DNA from: Oscillospiraceae bacterium
GTDB taxonomy: Bacteria > Bacillota > Clostridia > Oscillospirales > Ruminococcaceae
Direction of reading: 5' to 3'
Assembly: GCA_021201135.1 (NCBI GenBank)
Contig: JAJQGT010000008.1
Span: forward strand, 62,001-126,000
Length of the DNA stretch: 64,000 bases
The translations under genes were made by a program, and so were the position numbers. The notes below the pieces were generated by a model that saw only the letters and a program-made list of their open reading frames with translations, made no database searches and was not told the origin of the DNA. Of the stretch, positions 25,093 through 34,465 are shown piece after piece (the first letter of the stretch is position 1; every line of letters begins with the position of its first letter).

Positions 25093-26517
25093 TTAGTCTT
25101 TGCCATCCCAGCAATAAGTACAAATTTCGTCTCTCGGGATTCCTATCGCCTCACACAACCCATCCAACGTCTGGAACTCGAGAGTCGAGAAGTGAAGCTT
25201 GTCGCAGACCGCCTGGCGGAAGCTCTTGCCTCTTTCCGTGGTCGGATCGCTGTATTCTTCGAGGTGGTTGAAGCCCTCTTCGCCTTCAAGCTCCATTATC
25301 GTCGAGCGGGTGATGAGCTCCATGTCGCTCGTCGAGCGGGAGAAGGCAAGATACTTGCAACCGTACATAATCGGCGGGCAAGCCGAGCGCATGTGGACGC
25401 TCTTGGCGCCGTTCGCATAGAGGAACTCGACCGTTTCACGGAGCTGTGTGCCTCTTACAATCGAATCGTCGACGAAGAGTAAATCCTTGCCTCTTATAAG
25501 CTCGTGAACGGGAATCTGCTTCATCTTCGCAACGGTGTTTCTCTCCGACTGTTCCGCCGGCATGAAGCTACGGGGCCAGGTCGGGGTGTATTTTATGAAC
25601 GGTCTTGCGAACGGCACGCCGCTTTCACGGGCATAGCCGATGGCGTGCGGAGTTCCGGAATCGGGCACTCCTCCGACATAGTCGATATCGGGGAGCTTGC
25701 CGCTTTCCCGGTCGTTGTCCGCCATGATTTCGCCGTTGCGGTATCTCATCATCTCGACGTTCACGCCCTCATAGGACGACGTCTGGTAGCCGTAGTAGGA
25801 CCACAGAAACGCACAGATTCTCTTTTTCTTCTCGGGAGTCTTCAGGACGTTCACGCCGTCGTGAGTGATTTCGACAATCTCGCCCGGTCCCAATTCCCTG
25901 ACGGTGGTATAACCGAGCTTCATATAGGCGAAGTCCTCGAAGCTTACGCAGAAGCCGTGTGGGTTCTGCCCTATCGAGACGGGCAGTCTTCCGTACTTAT
26001 CCCTTGCCGCAATAATATTGCCGCCGTCTTTTAAGATAAGTATCGACGCCGTGCCCTCAATCTCGCTCTGGGCGAAGGCGATTCCCTCTTCAAAACTCGA
26101 TTTCTGGTTTATAAGAGCCGCAATCAGCTCGGTTGAATTGATTTTGCCACCGGTCATGGCGTTGAACTGTCCGCCGGTGTGGTCGAAGTATTTGTCCATG
26201 ATATCGTCGATGTTGTTGATGATTCCGACGATGCAGATGGCATAAGTCCCGAGCTTCGAGCGGATGAGAAGCGGCTGAGGGTCGCTGTCGTTGATGCAAC
26301 CGATTGCCGATGTGCCCTTCATCTCGCTGAAAACATGTTCGAACTTGGTTCGAAAAGGTGAATTCCCGATGTGGTGAATGCTTCTCTGAAGACCTTTTCC
26401 GGGATCATATGCCGCTATGCCTCCGCTCTTGGTTCCAAGGTGTGAGTGGTAGTCGGTTCCGTAAAACACGTCTTCAAGTGCGTACTCGTTTCCTATAGCT
26501 CCGAAAAATCCGCCCAT
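25093..26517 (-). CDS. purF: Amidophosphoribosyltransferase-like protein without the N-terminal catalytic Cys
   Basis: First step of purine synthesis, PRPP to phosphoribosylamine. 474 residues: an Ntn-type glutaminase domain (1-230) followed by a phosphoribosyltransferase domain with PRPP loop DLLFVDDSIVRGTQ (about 350-363) and the SGTPHAIGYA region. Active PurF is processed to an N-terminal Cys (MCGI...); here the sequence is MGGFFGAIG, with Gly where Cys should be and no Cys nearby. The start is well supported by GGAGGG. Similar MGGFFG forms occur in other anaerobes to my knowledge. It may use free ammonia or a partner glutaminase. The C-terminal CTYC pair could belong to a metal or Fe-S site. 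Confidence 0.85.
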   Translation of the reverse strand: MGGFFGAIGNEYALEDVFYGTDYHSHLGTKSGGIAAYDPGKGLQRSIHHIGNSPFRTKFEHVFSEMKGTSAIGCINDSDPQPLLIRSKLGTYAICIVGIINNIDDIMDKYFDHTGGQFNAMTGGKINSTELIAALINQKSSFEEGIAFAQSEIEGTASILILKDGGNIIAARDKYGRLPVSIGQNPHGFCVSFEDFAYMKLGYTTVRELGPGEIVEITHDGVNVLKTPEKKKRICAFLWSYYGYQTSSYEGVNVEMMRYRNGEIMADNDRESGKLPDIDYVGGVPDSGTPHAIGYARESGVPFARPFIKYTPTWPRSFMPAEQSERNTVAKMKQIPVHELIRGKDLLFVDDSIVRGTQLRETVEFLYANGAKSVHMRSACPPIMYGCKYLAFSRSTSDMELITRSTIMELEGEEGFNHLEEYSDPTTERGKSFRQAVCDKLHFSTLEFQTLDGLCEAIGIPRDEICTYCWDGKD

Positions 26518-26539
26518 AGGCTCCCTCCTGAAATATATT

Positions 26540-27037
26540 TTATCTGTTCGCTAATTCCTGCGATACTTTTTCGTCTTTTTCAAGTACTTTCTTTCTGTCG
26601 GCTTCTCTTTTTGCCTTGAGCTTCTTTGATAACTCTTCATCGGAAAGCGCCAGCATTTCAGCCGCCAAGAGTGCCGCATTTGTGCCGTCGCCGATTGCAA
26701 CCGTAGCAACCGGGATTCCCGAAGGCATCATGACGGTTGACAAAAGCGCATCCATGCCGTCAAGAACGCTCGACTTGCAGGGAATGCCGATTACGGGAAG
26801 CGTTGTGTTTGCGGCGATGACGCCTCCGAGGTGCGCCGCCATTCCGGCAACGGAAATTATAACCCCGAAGCCGTTCTTTTCGGCATTCATGGCGAAATCC
26901 CTCGCCTCGTCCGGTGTACGATGCGCCGAATAAACATGCGCCTCGTAAGGTATCTCCAATTCTTTCAGAACCGCGACCGCCTTCTCAACAACCGGCAAAT
27001 CGCTGTCACTGCCCATTATGATTGCAACTTTTTTCAT
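26540..27037 (-). CDS. purE: N5-CAIR mutase
   Basis: 165 residues. Visible: IIMGSDSDLPV (6-16), AHRTPDEA (about 38-45) with the catalytic His, VAGMAAHLGGVIAANT and GIPCKSSVLDGMDALLS. The start at 27037 gives the standard PurE N-terminus; a longer in-frame start lies within pyrB. purK is not present in the window, so whether this is a class I or class II PurE is undecided. It begins 11 bases after the pyrB stop, marking the join between pyrimidine and purine genes. Confidence 0.95.
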   Translation of the reverse strand: MKKVAIIMGSDSDLPVVEKAVAVLKELEIPYEAHVYSAHRTPDEARDFAMNAEKNGFGVIISVAGMAAHLGGVIAANTTLPVIGIPCKSSVLDGMDALLSTVMMPSGIPVATVAIGDGTNAALLAAEMLALSDEELSKKLKAKREADRKKVLEKDEKVSQELANR

Positions 27038-27048
27038 GTGTGGTTCTC

Positions 27049-28137
27049 CTATTCCGCTCTGGTCTCGCAATATTTGCATCTCCAGATATTATTCTCTTTA
27101 TCCGTCAGCTTGAACGCCTGCGGGAGCTCCTGCTCGATTGAGGTTATGCACCTCGAGTTGCGGCAGGTGAATTTGTCGGTGATGATTTCCTCGCCCTGCT
27201 CCTGCGGCTCGTTTACGTCGTTTTCGATGAGCCCCAGAAGCTTCATTATAAGCGCCATGCGGATGTATCTGCCGTTTCTCGCCTGCTTGAAGTAGCACGC
27301 TCTCGGGTCGTCGTCGACGGCGACAGAAATCTCGTTTACTCTCGGAAGCGGGTGCAGGACAATCATGTCCTTCTTTGCAAGCACCATCTTCTCGGGCGTC
27401 AGGATATACGAATCCTTGAGCCTGAAATACTCGTCCTCGCTGACAAAACGCTCTTTTTGTATTCTCGTCATGTACAGGATATCTAACTCGCCGATTACTT
27501 CTTCGAGCGACTTGCTCTCGTACATCTCGAGTCCCTTATCTATAATATACTTGCCCTTGACGAAGTACGGAAGTCGGAGCTCTTCGGGAGATATGAGAAC
27601 GAACTTGATGCCTAGGTATCTCGACATAGCGGATATCAAAGAGTGCACGGTTCTGCCGAAGCGCAAATCCCCGCAAAGCCCGACTGTCAGGTTATCGAAC
27701 CTGCCCATCTCGTGGCGGATGGTCATGAGATCGGTCAGCGTCTGCGTCGGGTGATAGTGCCCGCCGTCGCCGGCGTTGATGACCGGGACGCTCGAGTGCA
27801 TAGCCGCAACAATCGGCGCGCCCTCCTTCGGGTGCCGCATTGCGATTATATCCGAATAGCCGCTGACCATAACTGCCGTGTCGGCGACACTTTCGCCCTT
27901 TGCCGCAGAGCTTGACGATTGCTCCGAGAAGCCTAAGACTTCTCCGCCGAGAGAGAGCATAGCCGACTCAAAGCTCAGCCTTGTTCTCGTCGACGGCTCA
28001 TAAAAGAGGGTCGCAAGAATCTTGCTGTGGCAGACGTCGCCGTAGTCGGCGGGGTGCAATATAATATCGTCCGCAACCTCTATGAGCTTGTCGATTTCAG
28101 CGGTTGATAAGTCTAAGATGTTGATAAGATGCCTCAT
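27049..28137 (-). CDS. pyrB: Aspartate carbamoyltransferase fused to the PyrI zinc domain
   Basis: Catalytic chain for carbamoyl aspartate formation. Residues 1 to about 308 are class-B-type PyrB, with STRTR (49-53), HPTQ (about 131-134) and HPLPR (about 267-271). The last 42 residues (from 321) match the C-terminal zinc-binding domain of the regulatory chain PyrI, with four Cys at 325, 330, 354 and 357 (FTCRNSRCI ... WRCKYC). The N-terminal nucleotide-binding (allosteric) domain of PyrI is missing, and no separate pyrI is seen. The protein may therefore assemble like ATCase but lack CTP/ATP control. Coupled to pyrE by a four-base overlap. Confidence 0.92.
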   Translation of the reverse strand: MRHLINILDLSTAEIDKLIEVADDIILHPADYGDVCHSKILATLFYEPSTRTRLSFESAMLSLGGEVLGFSEQSSSSAAKGESVADTAVMVSGYSDIIAMRHPKEGAPIVAAMHSSVPVINAGDGGHYHPTQTLTDLMTIRHEMGRFDNLTVGLCGDLRFGRTVHSLISAMSRYLGIKFVLISPEELRLPYFVKGKYIIDKGLEMYESKSLEEVIGELDILYMTRIQKERFVSEDEYFRLKDSYILTPEKMVLAKKDMIVLHPLPRVNEISVAVDDDPRACYFKQARNGRYIRMALIMKLLGLIENDVNEPQEQGEEIITDKFTCRNSRCITSIEQELPQAFKLTDKENNIWRCKYCETRAE

Positions 28138-28790
28138 CTTTTCGCTCCGTTAATCTTAAGATAATTCTTTATTCTCTCCACGTTTTCATTGTTTTCCGGG
28201 TTCTCTTCGAGATATTCGATGATATCGTATACATCAACGACAGAATAAACCGGGAAGCCGAATTCCGACTCGATTTCGGACATAGCCGAAGCTTCGGTCT
28301 TGCCCTTCTCGCCTCTGTCAACCATGATTATGACAGCCGCAACCTTGATTCCCTCAATCTTTGAAAGAATCTCCATGCTCTCTCTTATCGCCGTTCCCGC
28401 TGTGATGACGTCCTCGACGATTACGACTTCCTCGCCGGGCTGTGGCTTATAGCCGACGATGGTTCCGCCCTCGCCGTGGTCCTTGGCTTCTTTTCTATTG
28501 AAGAAGAACGGCAAATCAAGCCCCTTCCCCGCAAGTGCCACAGAAGCCGAAACCGCAATCGGGATGCCCTTGTATGCGGGACCGTAGAGGACGGTTTTCT
28601 TGTCGCCCAGCTTCTCGAGATAGGTCTTGGCGTAGAACTCGCCCAATTTCGAAATCTCTTCACCGGTCTTTATCTCGCCGGCGTTGATGAAATAGGGAAT
28701 CTTCCTGCCACTCTTGGCGGTAAAATCGCCGAGCTTCAGAACTCCGGCGGACTCAAGAAATTCTATAAAATCGTGTTTGTATTGTTGCAT
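28134..28790 (-). CDS. pyrE: Orotate phosphoribosyltransferase
   Basis: Adds ribose phosphate to orotate. 218 residues with [11 protein letters not shown] (about 69-79), [14 protein letters not shown] (about 96-109) and the PRPP loop [17 protein letters not shown]. Three bases separate it from pyrF, and its stop overlaps the pyrB start. Confidence 0.95.
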   Translation of the reverse strand: MQQYKHDFIEFLESAGVLKLGDFTAKSGRKIPYFINAGEIKTGEEISKLGEFYAKTYLEKLGDKKTVLYGPAYKGIPIAVSASVALAGKGLDLPFFFNRKEAKDHGEGGTIVGYKPQPGEEVVIVEDVITAGTAIRESMEILSKIEGIKVAAVIIMVDRGEKGKTEASAMSEIESEFGFPVYSVVDVYDIIEYLEENPENNENVERIKNYLKINGAKR

Positions 28791-28793
28791 ATC

Positions 28794-29492
28794 TTACCCC
28801 ACAAATTCTTCAACACATCTTCTGTATGCCGCCACCGGATCCTCCGCCTGCGTAATCGGTCTGCCGACCACGATGTAGTCAGATCCGACCTCTTTTGCGT
28901 GAGCCGGGGTCATGACGCGCTTCTGGTCGTCGTTCGAGCCATCCGCGAATCTCACGCCGGGAGTGACGGTGAGGAAGTCTTTTCCGAGAGCCTTGTGGAT
29001 AAATCCCGCCTCGTGGGGCGAGCAGACGACGCCGTCCAAGCCGCTGTCTCTGGCGTTTTCGGCATAGCTTAGAACCGTCTCGGTCATCAGCCGGTCTATA
29101 AGAAGCTCTTCGTGAAGGGCTTTATCGTCCGTAGATGTAAGCTGTGTAACTGCGATGAGCTTCGGTCTCGAACCGTCGGCTCTTGTCAAGCCCTCGAGCG
29201 CCGCCTTCATCATGGCACTTGTTCCCGCCGCATGGACATTGACCATATCGACGTCGAGGGAACTAAGAACCTTCATAGCCGACTTGACGGTGTTCGGGAT
29301 GTCGTGGAGCTTTAAATCGAGGAAAATCTTGTGCCCACGAGCTTTGATTTCACGGACGATGTCGGGACCCTCGGCATAGAAAAGCTCCATGCCTATCTTG
29401 ACGAAGGGCTTTTCGTTCTCGAACTTGTCAAGAAACTCGAGTGTCTTCACTTTTGAGGGGAAATCGCAGGCGATTATAACGTCCTTACCCAT
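28794..29492 (-). CDS. pyrF: Orotidine 5'-phosphate decarboxylase
   Basis: Final step to UMP. 232 residues, group I type. The catalytic tetrad region [11 protein letters not shown] (58-68, Asp59, Lys61, Asp64) is intact, and VTPGVRF and [12 protein letters not shown] mark the phosphate site. The pyrD stop lies eight bases inside its start. Confidence 0.96.
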   Translation of the reverse strand: MGKDVIIACDFPSKVKTLEFLDKFENEKPFVKIGMELFYAEGPDIVREIKARGHKIFLDLKLHDIPNTVKSAMKVLSSLDVDMVNVHAAGTSAMMKAALEGLTRADGSRPKLIAVTQLTSTDDKALHEELLIDRLMTETVLSYAENARDSGLDGVVCSPHEAGFIHKALGKDFLTVTPGVRFADGSNDDQKRVMTPAHAKEVGSDYIVVGRPITQAEDPVAAYRRCVEEFVG

Positions 29493-30417
29493 TGTGTGCT
29501 CCTCCTATGATGTCAGATAAGTTGTCGATTCCGTACTTGTCCATTGCCGCAGGAAGGTCTTCGATAATCTTCTTGCAGATCATCGGGTCGACGAGGTTCA
29601 TAGCCCCTACTCCGACAGCCGTCGCACCGGCAAGCATCATTTCGATGACATTGTCAGCGCTCGCAACTCCGCCGATTCCGACAATCGGGATATTTACGGC
29701 ATCGTAGCACTGATATACCAATCGAAGTGCTATCGGATAAGTAGCCGGTCCCGAATAGCCGCCCATCTTGTTGGCGATAATCGGCTTCTTCGTTCTTAGG
29801 TCAATTCTCATGCCGAAGAGGCAGTTTATAAGGCTCAAGCCGTCCGCTCCGCCCTCTTCGCAAGCCTTTGCAATCGGGACGATGTCCGTGACATTCGGGG
29901 TGAGCTTTGCGATAATCGGCTTATCTGTGATTTCACGGACAGCCTTGATGGTCTCATAGGAGGCTTTCGGGTCGGTGCCGATGCTCATGCCGCCGCAGGA
30001 GATGTTCGGGCAACTGATATTGACCTCAAACCAGCCAATCATGTCACTAACGTCCGACTTATCAAGCTTTTCAATCGCCCTGACATAGTCGTCAAGGCAG
30101 AAGCCGCTGACGTTCGCCATGACCTTCTTGTGGAAGCACTTACGGAGCTTCGGGAGCTCTTCGGAAATTACTTTGTCGACGCCCGGGTTCTGGAGCCCGA
30201 TTGAGTTGACGATTCCGGAGGTGGTCTCCGCAATTCTCGGCGTCGGGTTGCCGAATCTTTCCTCAATGGTCGTGCCCTTGAACGAGAACGTTCCGAGCAT
30301 GTTTATATCGTATAGCTCTGCGAACTCCCAGCCATAGCCGAAGGTTCCGCTTGTCGGAATGACAGGGTTGTCAAGCTCTATTCCGCAGAGTGTCGTTTTA
30401 AGTCTGTTATCAGCCAT
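29485..30417 (-). CDS. pyrD: Dihydroorotate dehydrogenase, catalytic subunit (class 1B)
   Basis: FMN enzyme oxidising dihydroorotate. 310 residues: [13 protein letters not shown] near 16, [11 protein letters not shown] with the class-1 catalytic Cys, [10 protein letters not shown], and [19 protein letters not shown] near the C-terminus. The start at 30417 overlaps the stop of pyrK by one base (TGATG), which supports the class 1B heterotetramer that passes electrons to NAD through PyrK. Confidence 0.94.
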   Translation of the reverse strand: MADNRLKTTLCGIELDNPVIPTSGTFGYGWEFAELYDINMLGTFSFKGTTIEERFGNPTPRIAETTSGIVNSIGLQNPGVDKVISEELPKLRKCFHKKVMANVSGFCLDDYVRAIEKLDKSDVSDMIGWFEVNISCPNISCGGMSIGTDPKASYETIKAVREITDKPIIAKLTPNVTDIVPIAKACEEGGADGLSLINCLFGMRIDLRTKKPIIANKMGGYSGPATYPIALRLVYQCYDAVNIPIVGIGGVASADNVIEMMLAGATAVGVGAMNLVDPMICKKIIEDLPAAMDKYGIDNLSDIIGGAHNG

Positions 30418-31157
30418 CACATTTCCTCCCAGATGATTTCTTCGCTCGAAAGAACAGGTCCTTCGCGGCAGATTCTCTTGAAGCCGTTCTTCGTCTTGCA
30501 GGAGCATCCCATGCACGCCCCGAAGCCGCAGCCCATTCTCTGCTCAAAGCTGTATTCGCCCTCGGACTTCATGATATTAGCCATAGCCTTCAGCATCGCC
30601 ATCGGTCCGCAGGCGTAGAAATATGAGTAATCAAGCTTCGGAATCACATCCGTAACCATTCCCTTTTCGCCCTTCGAGCCGTCTTCTGTGACGACGATTA
30701 CCCGGGCGCCAAGAGCCGCAAATTCCTCTTCATAGAAGACTTCATCGGAAGTCTTGAACCCTAAAAGAACGGTCGGCTTCTTGCCCTCGGCTACAAGCTT
30801 CTTGCAGAGGTTATACATCGGCGGCAAGCCGACTCCCCCGCCGACAAGAAGCGGAGTCTCGCCACTCTTCGAGACGTCAAAGCCGTTGCCCAAGCCAACG
30901 AGAATGTCAAGTTCACTTCCGACAGGAAGTGTGGACATAAACTCGGTGCCGTTTCCGACGGTCTTGTAAATCAGGGTCATGGTGCTGTCGTCGTAGTCGC
31001 ATACGGAAATCGGGCGCCGGAGATAGAACCCCTCGAGCCTGATATTGACGAACTGCCCGCAGTTCTTAATTCCGCTCACGTCGCCGCCGAGAATCATGCG
31101 GTATGTCCCCTTGGCAATCTTTTCGTTTTCGAGAATTTTGTAGATGTTGTCGGTCAT
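30417..31157 (-). CDS. pyrK: Dihydroorotate dehydrogenase electron transfer subunit
   Basis: FAD and [2Fe-2S] subunit that hands electrons from PyrD to NAD. 246 residues: ferredoxin-reductase-like FAD region (YLRRPISVCDYD near 50), NAD region LLVGGGVGLPPMYNLC, and C-terminal cluster Cys210, Cys215, Cys218 and Cys230 in MGCGFGACMGC and RIC. GAAGGAG fixes the start at 31157. Repeat R5 separates it from pyrC. Confidence 0.94.
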   Translation of the reverse strand: MTDNIYKILENEKIAKGTYRMILGGDVSGIKNCGQFVNIRLEGFYLRRPISVCDYDDSTMTLIYKTVGNGTEFMSTLPVGSELDILVGLGNGFDVSKSGETPLLVGGGVGLPPMYNLCKKLVAEGKKPTVLLGFKTSDEVFYEEEFAALGARVIVVTEDGSKGEKGMVTDVIPKLDYSYFYACGPMAMLKAMANIMKSEGEYSFEQRMGCGFGACMGCSCKTKNGFKRICREGPVLSSEEIIWEEM

Positions 31158-31172
31158 ATTTATCTCCTTCGG

Positions 31173-31308
31173 AAACCCCTCCACCGGCTTCGCCGGTCCC
31201 CCTCCCCTTTCAGGGGAGGCTTTTTAGGGTCTCATTAAATTTTGTATAGAACACTTATAGGCTCCCCTGAAAGGGGAGCTGTCAGCCGTCAGGCTGACTG
31301 AGGGGTTT
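31173..31308. repeat. Large palindromic repeat, copy R5
   Basis: 136 bases, R1 orientation. Left hairpin CCGGC-ttc-GCCGG, right hairpin GTCAGCC-gtca-GGCTGAC. The pyrC reading frame ends inside it (stop 31289-31291), and its other end lies 15 bases before the pyrK start. Confidence 0.9.
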
Positions 31309-32521
31309 TCACGAGCACGCATCTCCCAAACACTTCCCGTCCCGCAAACGGCGTAGCCCGTCCCATTGTTTTGAATTCTTCGGGATTTATCATATATGGC
31401 GTTGCTATTTCGAACACCGCAAAGCCCGGGTTTTCTTCGATGCCGAAGCGCTTTCTTGGGTTTATCGACATCAGCTCGACAAGCTTTTCAATCGTGATGA
31501 TGCCCTTCTTCACAAGCTCGGTGTAGAGAATCGGGAAAGCCGTCTCGAGCCCGACTATGCCCATAGCGCTTTTTTCCAAGCCCCGGGATTTCTCCTCGAG
31601 GGAGTGCGGCGCGTGGTCGGTCGCTATCATGTCGATGGTGCCGTCGATTATGCCCTCAATAAGCGCCTCTTGGTCGGCTTTTGACCTGAGAGGCGGGTTC
31701 ATCTTGAAGCGCCCGTCCTCCTCGAGATCTTCGTCGCAGAGGACAAGATAGTGCGGTCCCGTCTCACAGCTTATGTCGACGCCGCGCTTCTTGGCGTCAC
31801 GAATCAGGGCGACGCTTTCCTTCGTCGAGATGTGGCAGACGTGATACTTGGCGCCCGTCTTCTCGGCGAGAGCTATATCCCGCTCAATCTGCTTATATTC
31901 GCTTGCGCTTGAAATTCCCCTATGGTTATGGGTTTTACAGTAAGCCCCGTCGTGTATGTAGCCGCCGTTAAGAAGCGAGTTGTCCTCGCAGTGGGCGGCG
32001 ATTATCTTGCCGAGAGATTTTGCCTTGAGCATTGCCGCTTCCATCATGTCAGATTCCTGCACTCCGTGCCCGTCGTCCGAAAAGGCGCAGACATAGGGGC
32101 TCATCGAATCCATATCCGAAAGGGCTTCGCCCTTCTCCCCAACCGTAATAGCGCCGTAGGGAATCACCCGCACAGCGGCGTTCTTCTCAATAATATCAAG
32201 CTGAACACGAAGATTTTCGAGGCTGTCCGGCACGGGATTCAGGTTCGGCATGGTGCAAACGGTCGTATATCCCCCGTTTTTAGCCGCAAGGGAACCCGAG
32301 CGAATTGTTTCTTTATATGAAAAGCCCGGCTCTCTGAAATGCACATGCACATCACAAAGACCCGGGACGATTATATAGTTTTCAGGAAAAGACGACATAG
32401 CGTCGGGCATAAAGCCGCAGGAACACAGATACTCCTCGACAAAAAGGCACTCTTTCTCGCTCAGACCAACGGTCTGATGGTAGACAGACTTTATTCCAAC
32501 TGCCCCTAAAGAAGCTCCCAT
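31289..32521 (-). CDS. pyrC: Dihydroorotase with repeat-derived C-terminus
   Basis: Zinc enzyme closing carbamoyl aspartate to dihydroorotate. 410 residues, class I: metal motif DVHVHFREPG (57-66), NPPLRSKAD, and ATDHAPH near 307. The N-terminus (MGASLGAVGIKSVYH) is unlike the usual beta-strand opening but is supported by GAGGAGGAG at a good distance. The last seven codons (KTPQSA and stop) come from the end of repeat R5, so the natural C-terminus after GRCVLV has been replaced or shortened. It is the first gene of the 14-gene pyr-pur run. Confidence 0.93.
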   Translation of the reverse strand: MGASLGAVGIKSVYHQTVGLSEKECLFVEEYLCSCGFMPDAMSSFPENYIIVPGLCDVHVHFREPGFSYKETIRSGSLAAKNGGYTTVCTMPNLNPVPDSLENLRVQLDIIEKNAAVRVIPYGAITVGEKGEALSDMDSMSPYVCAFSDDGHGVQESDMMEAAMLKAKSLGKIIAAHCEDNSLLNGGYIHDGAYCKTHNHRGISSASEYKQIERDIALAEKTGAKYHVCHISTKESVALIRDAKKRGVDISCETGPHYLVLCDEDLEEDGRFKMNPPLRSKADQEALIEGIIDGTIDMIATDHAPHSLEEKSRGLEKSAMGIVGLETAFPILYTELVKKGIITIEKLVELMSINPRKRFGIEENPGFAVFEIATPYMINPEEFKTMGRATPFAGREVFGRCVLVKTPQSA

Positions 32522-32556
32522 AACGCCGACTCCTCCTCAATCCGAAAGTTACTTCA

Positions 32557-32585
32557 AGTATAACAGATTGTAAGGCGAAAGTCAA
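32557..32585 (-). promoter_or_regulatory. Promoter of the pyr-pur gene run
   Basis: TTGACT (32580-32585), 17 bases, TATACT (32557-32562) on the minus strand. The -35 overlaps the stop codon of the upstream M14-like gene. The leader is only about 30 bases, which leaves no room for a PyrR-type attenuator. Confidence 0.75.
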
Positions 32586-33508
32586 GCCTTGATAATTTTA
32601 TACAGAACCGCTTCCGCAAACACAAGCGGGCGATTATATCTAAAGAACACGATGCCGTCCGAAGGGGCGGTGATGCGTTCCGTTACGTTGCCCTCGAGCG
32701 GGTCGAGGATTTCGCAGAGGAGCTGTCCCCTCTCGAAGCTATCGCCCGTTTCCACATAAGGGCGATATATTCCCGCCTTGGTCGAGTGGAGCTGAATGAG
32801 CTCCGATTCCGAGATAATCTCGGTCAGGCTCCCGCCGGGGATTTTCTGAGTGGTGATGCCGTTCTTGTTGGCGAACCGAAGCACTGCGTCAATCGCAATC
32901 TTCGCCGACGGCAGGTCAATCTGATCTGTTGCGTTCGTATAGAGCGAGAACGCCTTGGTCTCCCATATCTGCCAGTTGTAGTTAAGCGTCGTGGTGTCGT
33001 ACGGTCTCGGAGTACGGATGAAAGCATACGGCAGTCCGAAATCGGTCATATAGCCGTGGTCGGTAAACCCGGTCTCCATCAGCTTGACATGTGAAAGGAA
33101 GTCGCCCTGCTGATAAAAGCTTGCGAACTGGATGCCGAATTTATAGCCTTGGATCTCTTCAAAAAGACCGTCGGCGATTCGTTGAGTCGTTTCGCCCATG
33201 TCGTAGCCGGGGAACATGCGGTTGATGTCGGTGTTGTCCATCGTCCAGAACCGCTTGCCGATGTTCATCGAATAGTAGTTGACGCACGGGATGATTAAAA
33301 TCTCGTGGTCAGAGGCGATTTTGCCCTCTTTTTCAAGGCGTTTGAACTTCTGCACAAGCTGAGATGCAACGTACATCTGCTGAACTTCATTGCCACGCAT
33401 AGAGCCGACGATGCAAAGCGCTTTCTCGCCGCCGCCGAAGCGGTAGCCGATAATGTCCATCGGCTCACGATAGGAGGATGTAATCGAATATATTGTCTCT
33501 TTACGCAT
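32582..33508 (-). CDS. AstE/aspartoacylase-like M14 protein without zinc ligands
   Basis: 308 residues of the succinylglutamate desuccinylase/aspartoacylase fold, with the C-terminal barrel (ITAPSDGIVFFRYN). The active family has HxxE and a later His as zinc ligands. Here the first motif reads SMRGNE (Arg38 for His, Glu41 kept) and the second reads GIQFAS (Phe128 for His), while the substrate motif DINRMFPG is intact. It is therefore probably not a zinc hydrolase. It follows an intact paralogue with an eight-base overlap, so the two are made together and may form an active/inactive pair. The start at 33508 is set by GGAGGTG. Confidence 0.8.
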   Translation of the reverse strand: MRKETIYSITSSYREPMDIIGYRFGGGEKALCIVGSMRGNEVQQMYVASQLVQKFKRLEKEGKIASDHEILIIPCVNYYSMNIGKRFWTMDNTDINRMFPGYDMGETTQRIADGLFEEIQGYKFGIQFASFYQQGDFLSHVKLMETGFTDHGYMTDFGLPYAFIRTPRPYDTTTLNYNWQIWETKAFSLYTNATDQIDLPSAKIAIDAVLRFANKNGITTQKIPGGSLTEIISESELIQLHSTKAGIYRPYVETGDSFERGQLLCEILDPLEGNVTERITAPSDGIVFFRYNRPLVFAEAVLYKIIKA

Positions 33509-34445
33509 TGTGAACACCTCCCAGAATTCTTGCAATAAGCGAGCCACCGTAGACGACTGGATATTCACGGAGGGTGAAGATTCGCCCGTCGCAGGGAGAT
33601 GTGACGTATTCCTCGACGTGACCGGTGGTCGGATCTAAAACGTCGCCGATATGGTCGCCTTTCTTTATATCAACCCAGTGCTCGACGCAGGGGACGAAGA
33701 TTCCGGCGGCGGAGGAGTTGACAAAAGAAACCTCGTGGTCGGTCGAGAGGATGGACTTTCTCACGGGCTCTGTCTCGCCTGTCCAGATGCCGATATTCTT
33801 GAGTAAATTCAGGATTCCCGCAACAAGCTGGTCGCAATACTCTTTTGTAATCCTCATGCCGACGCCCATCTCGACGACGAGGGTTTTCGTGCCGATTGAG
33901 TTCAGGCTGTAGGCAAGCGTCGATTCAAGGACGGTCACCGAGCTGTGAACCCAGATGAAATCCGTCCCGAGCATTTCGGCATACGGGACTAATTCATCAG
34001 CCGTAATCTCATTAATACGCACCTGCGGTATCTCTCTCAAGTAAATATTACTTGCGTGGATGTCGATGCAGATGTCGGCGCCCTTGATGTCGTTGACGAT
34101 GTCATAGGCGATATGCTCCGCCATGGTGCCGTCGGGGGTGCCGGGGAAGATTCTGTTCATATCGAGGTCAAACATCGGCATGCCTCTCTGGATGGAGTCG
34201 ACGCCGAGGGGGTTCAGCGCCGGATAAATGTCGACGATGCCCTCAAGCTTGGATGATTCACGGGTCAATATGTCCGCAAGTCTGGCGCAGACAAGCTGAC
34301 CCTCCAGCTCGTCGCCGTGGGTTCCCGTGACAATACAAGCACGCTTCTTTCTTTTCGTGGAGCGTGCCATATTCGAAATTCGATTTTTGCGGATAACGAG
34401 ATTCTCATTAACGCTGAGCGCCGCCTGGGCAATGGTTTCTATCAT
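33501..34445 (-). CDS. AstE/aspartoacylase-like M14 metallohydrolase
   Basis: 314 residues. Zinc ligands His43 and Glu46 in GTHGDELEG and His130 in CIDIHAS are present, as is the DMNRIFPG motif (95-102). C-terminal barrel-sandwich region with VTSPCDGRIF. Members cleave amide bonds of N-acyl amino acids. It is separated by repeat R6 from the transglutaminase/alpha-E/ATP-grasp genes upstream, whose product may be its substrate. AAGGAAGG precedes the start. Confidence 0.85.
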   Translation of the reverse strand: MIETIAQAALSVNENLVIRKNRISNMARSTKRKKRACIVTGTHGDELEGQLVCARLADILTRESSKLEGIVDIYPALNPLGVDSIQRGMPMFDLDMNRIFPGTPDGTMAEHIAYDIVNDIKGADICIDIHASNIYLREIPQVRINEITADELVPYAEMLGTDFIWVHSSVTVLESTLAYSLNSIGTKTLVVEMGVGMRITKEYCDQLVAGILNLLKNIGIWTGETEPVRKSILSTDHEVSFVNSSAAGIFVPCVEHWVDIKKGDHIGDVLDPTTGHVEEYVTSPCDGRIFTLREYPVVYGGSLIARILGGVHNA

Positions 34446-34465
34446 TTGGTTACCTTCCTTCTAGG

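Noticed and set aside
32522-32560. PyrR-type attenuator before pyrC
   Set aside because: The leader is about 30 bases with no terminator hairpin.
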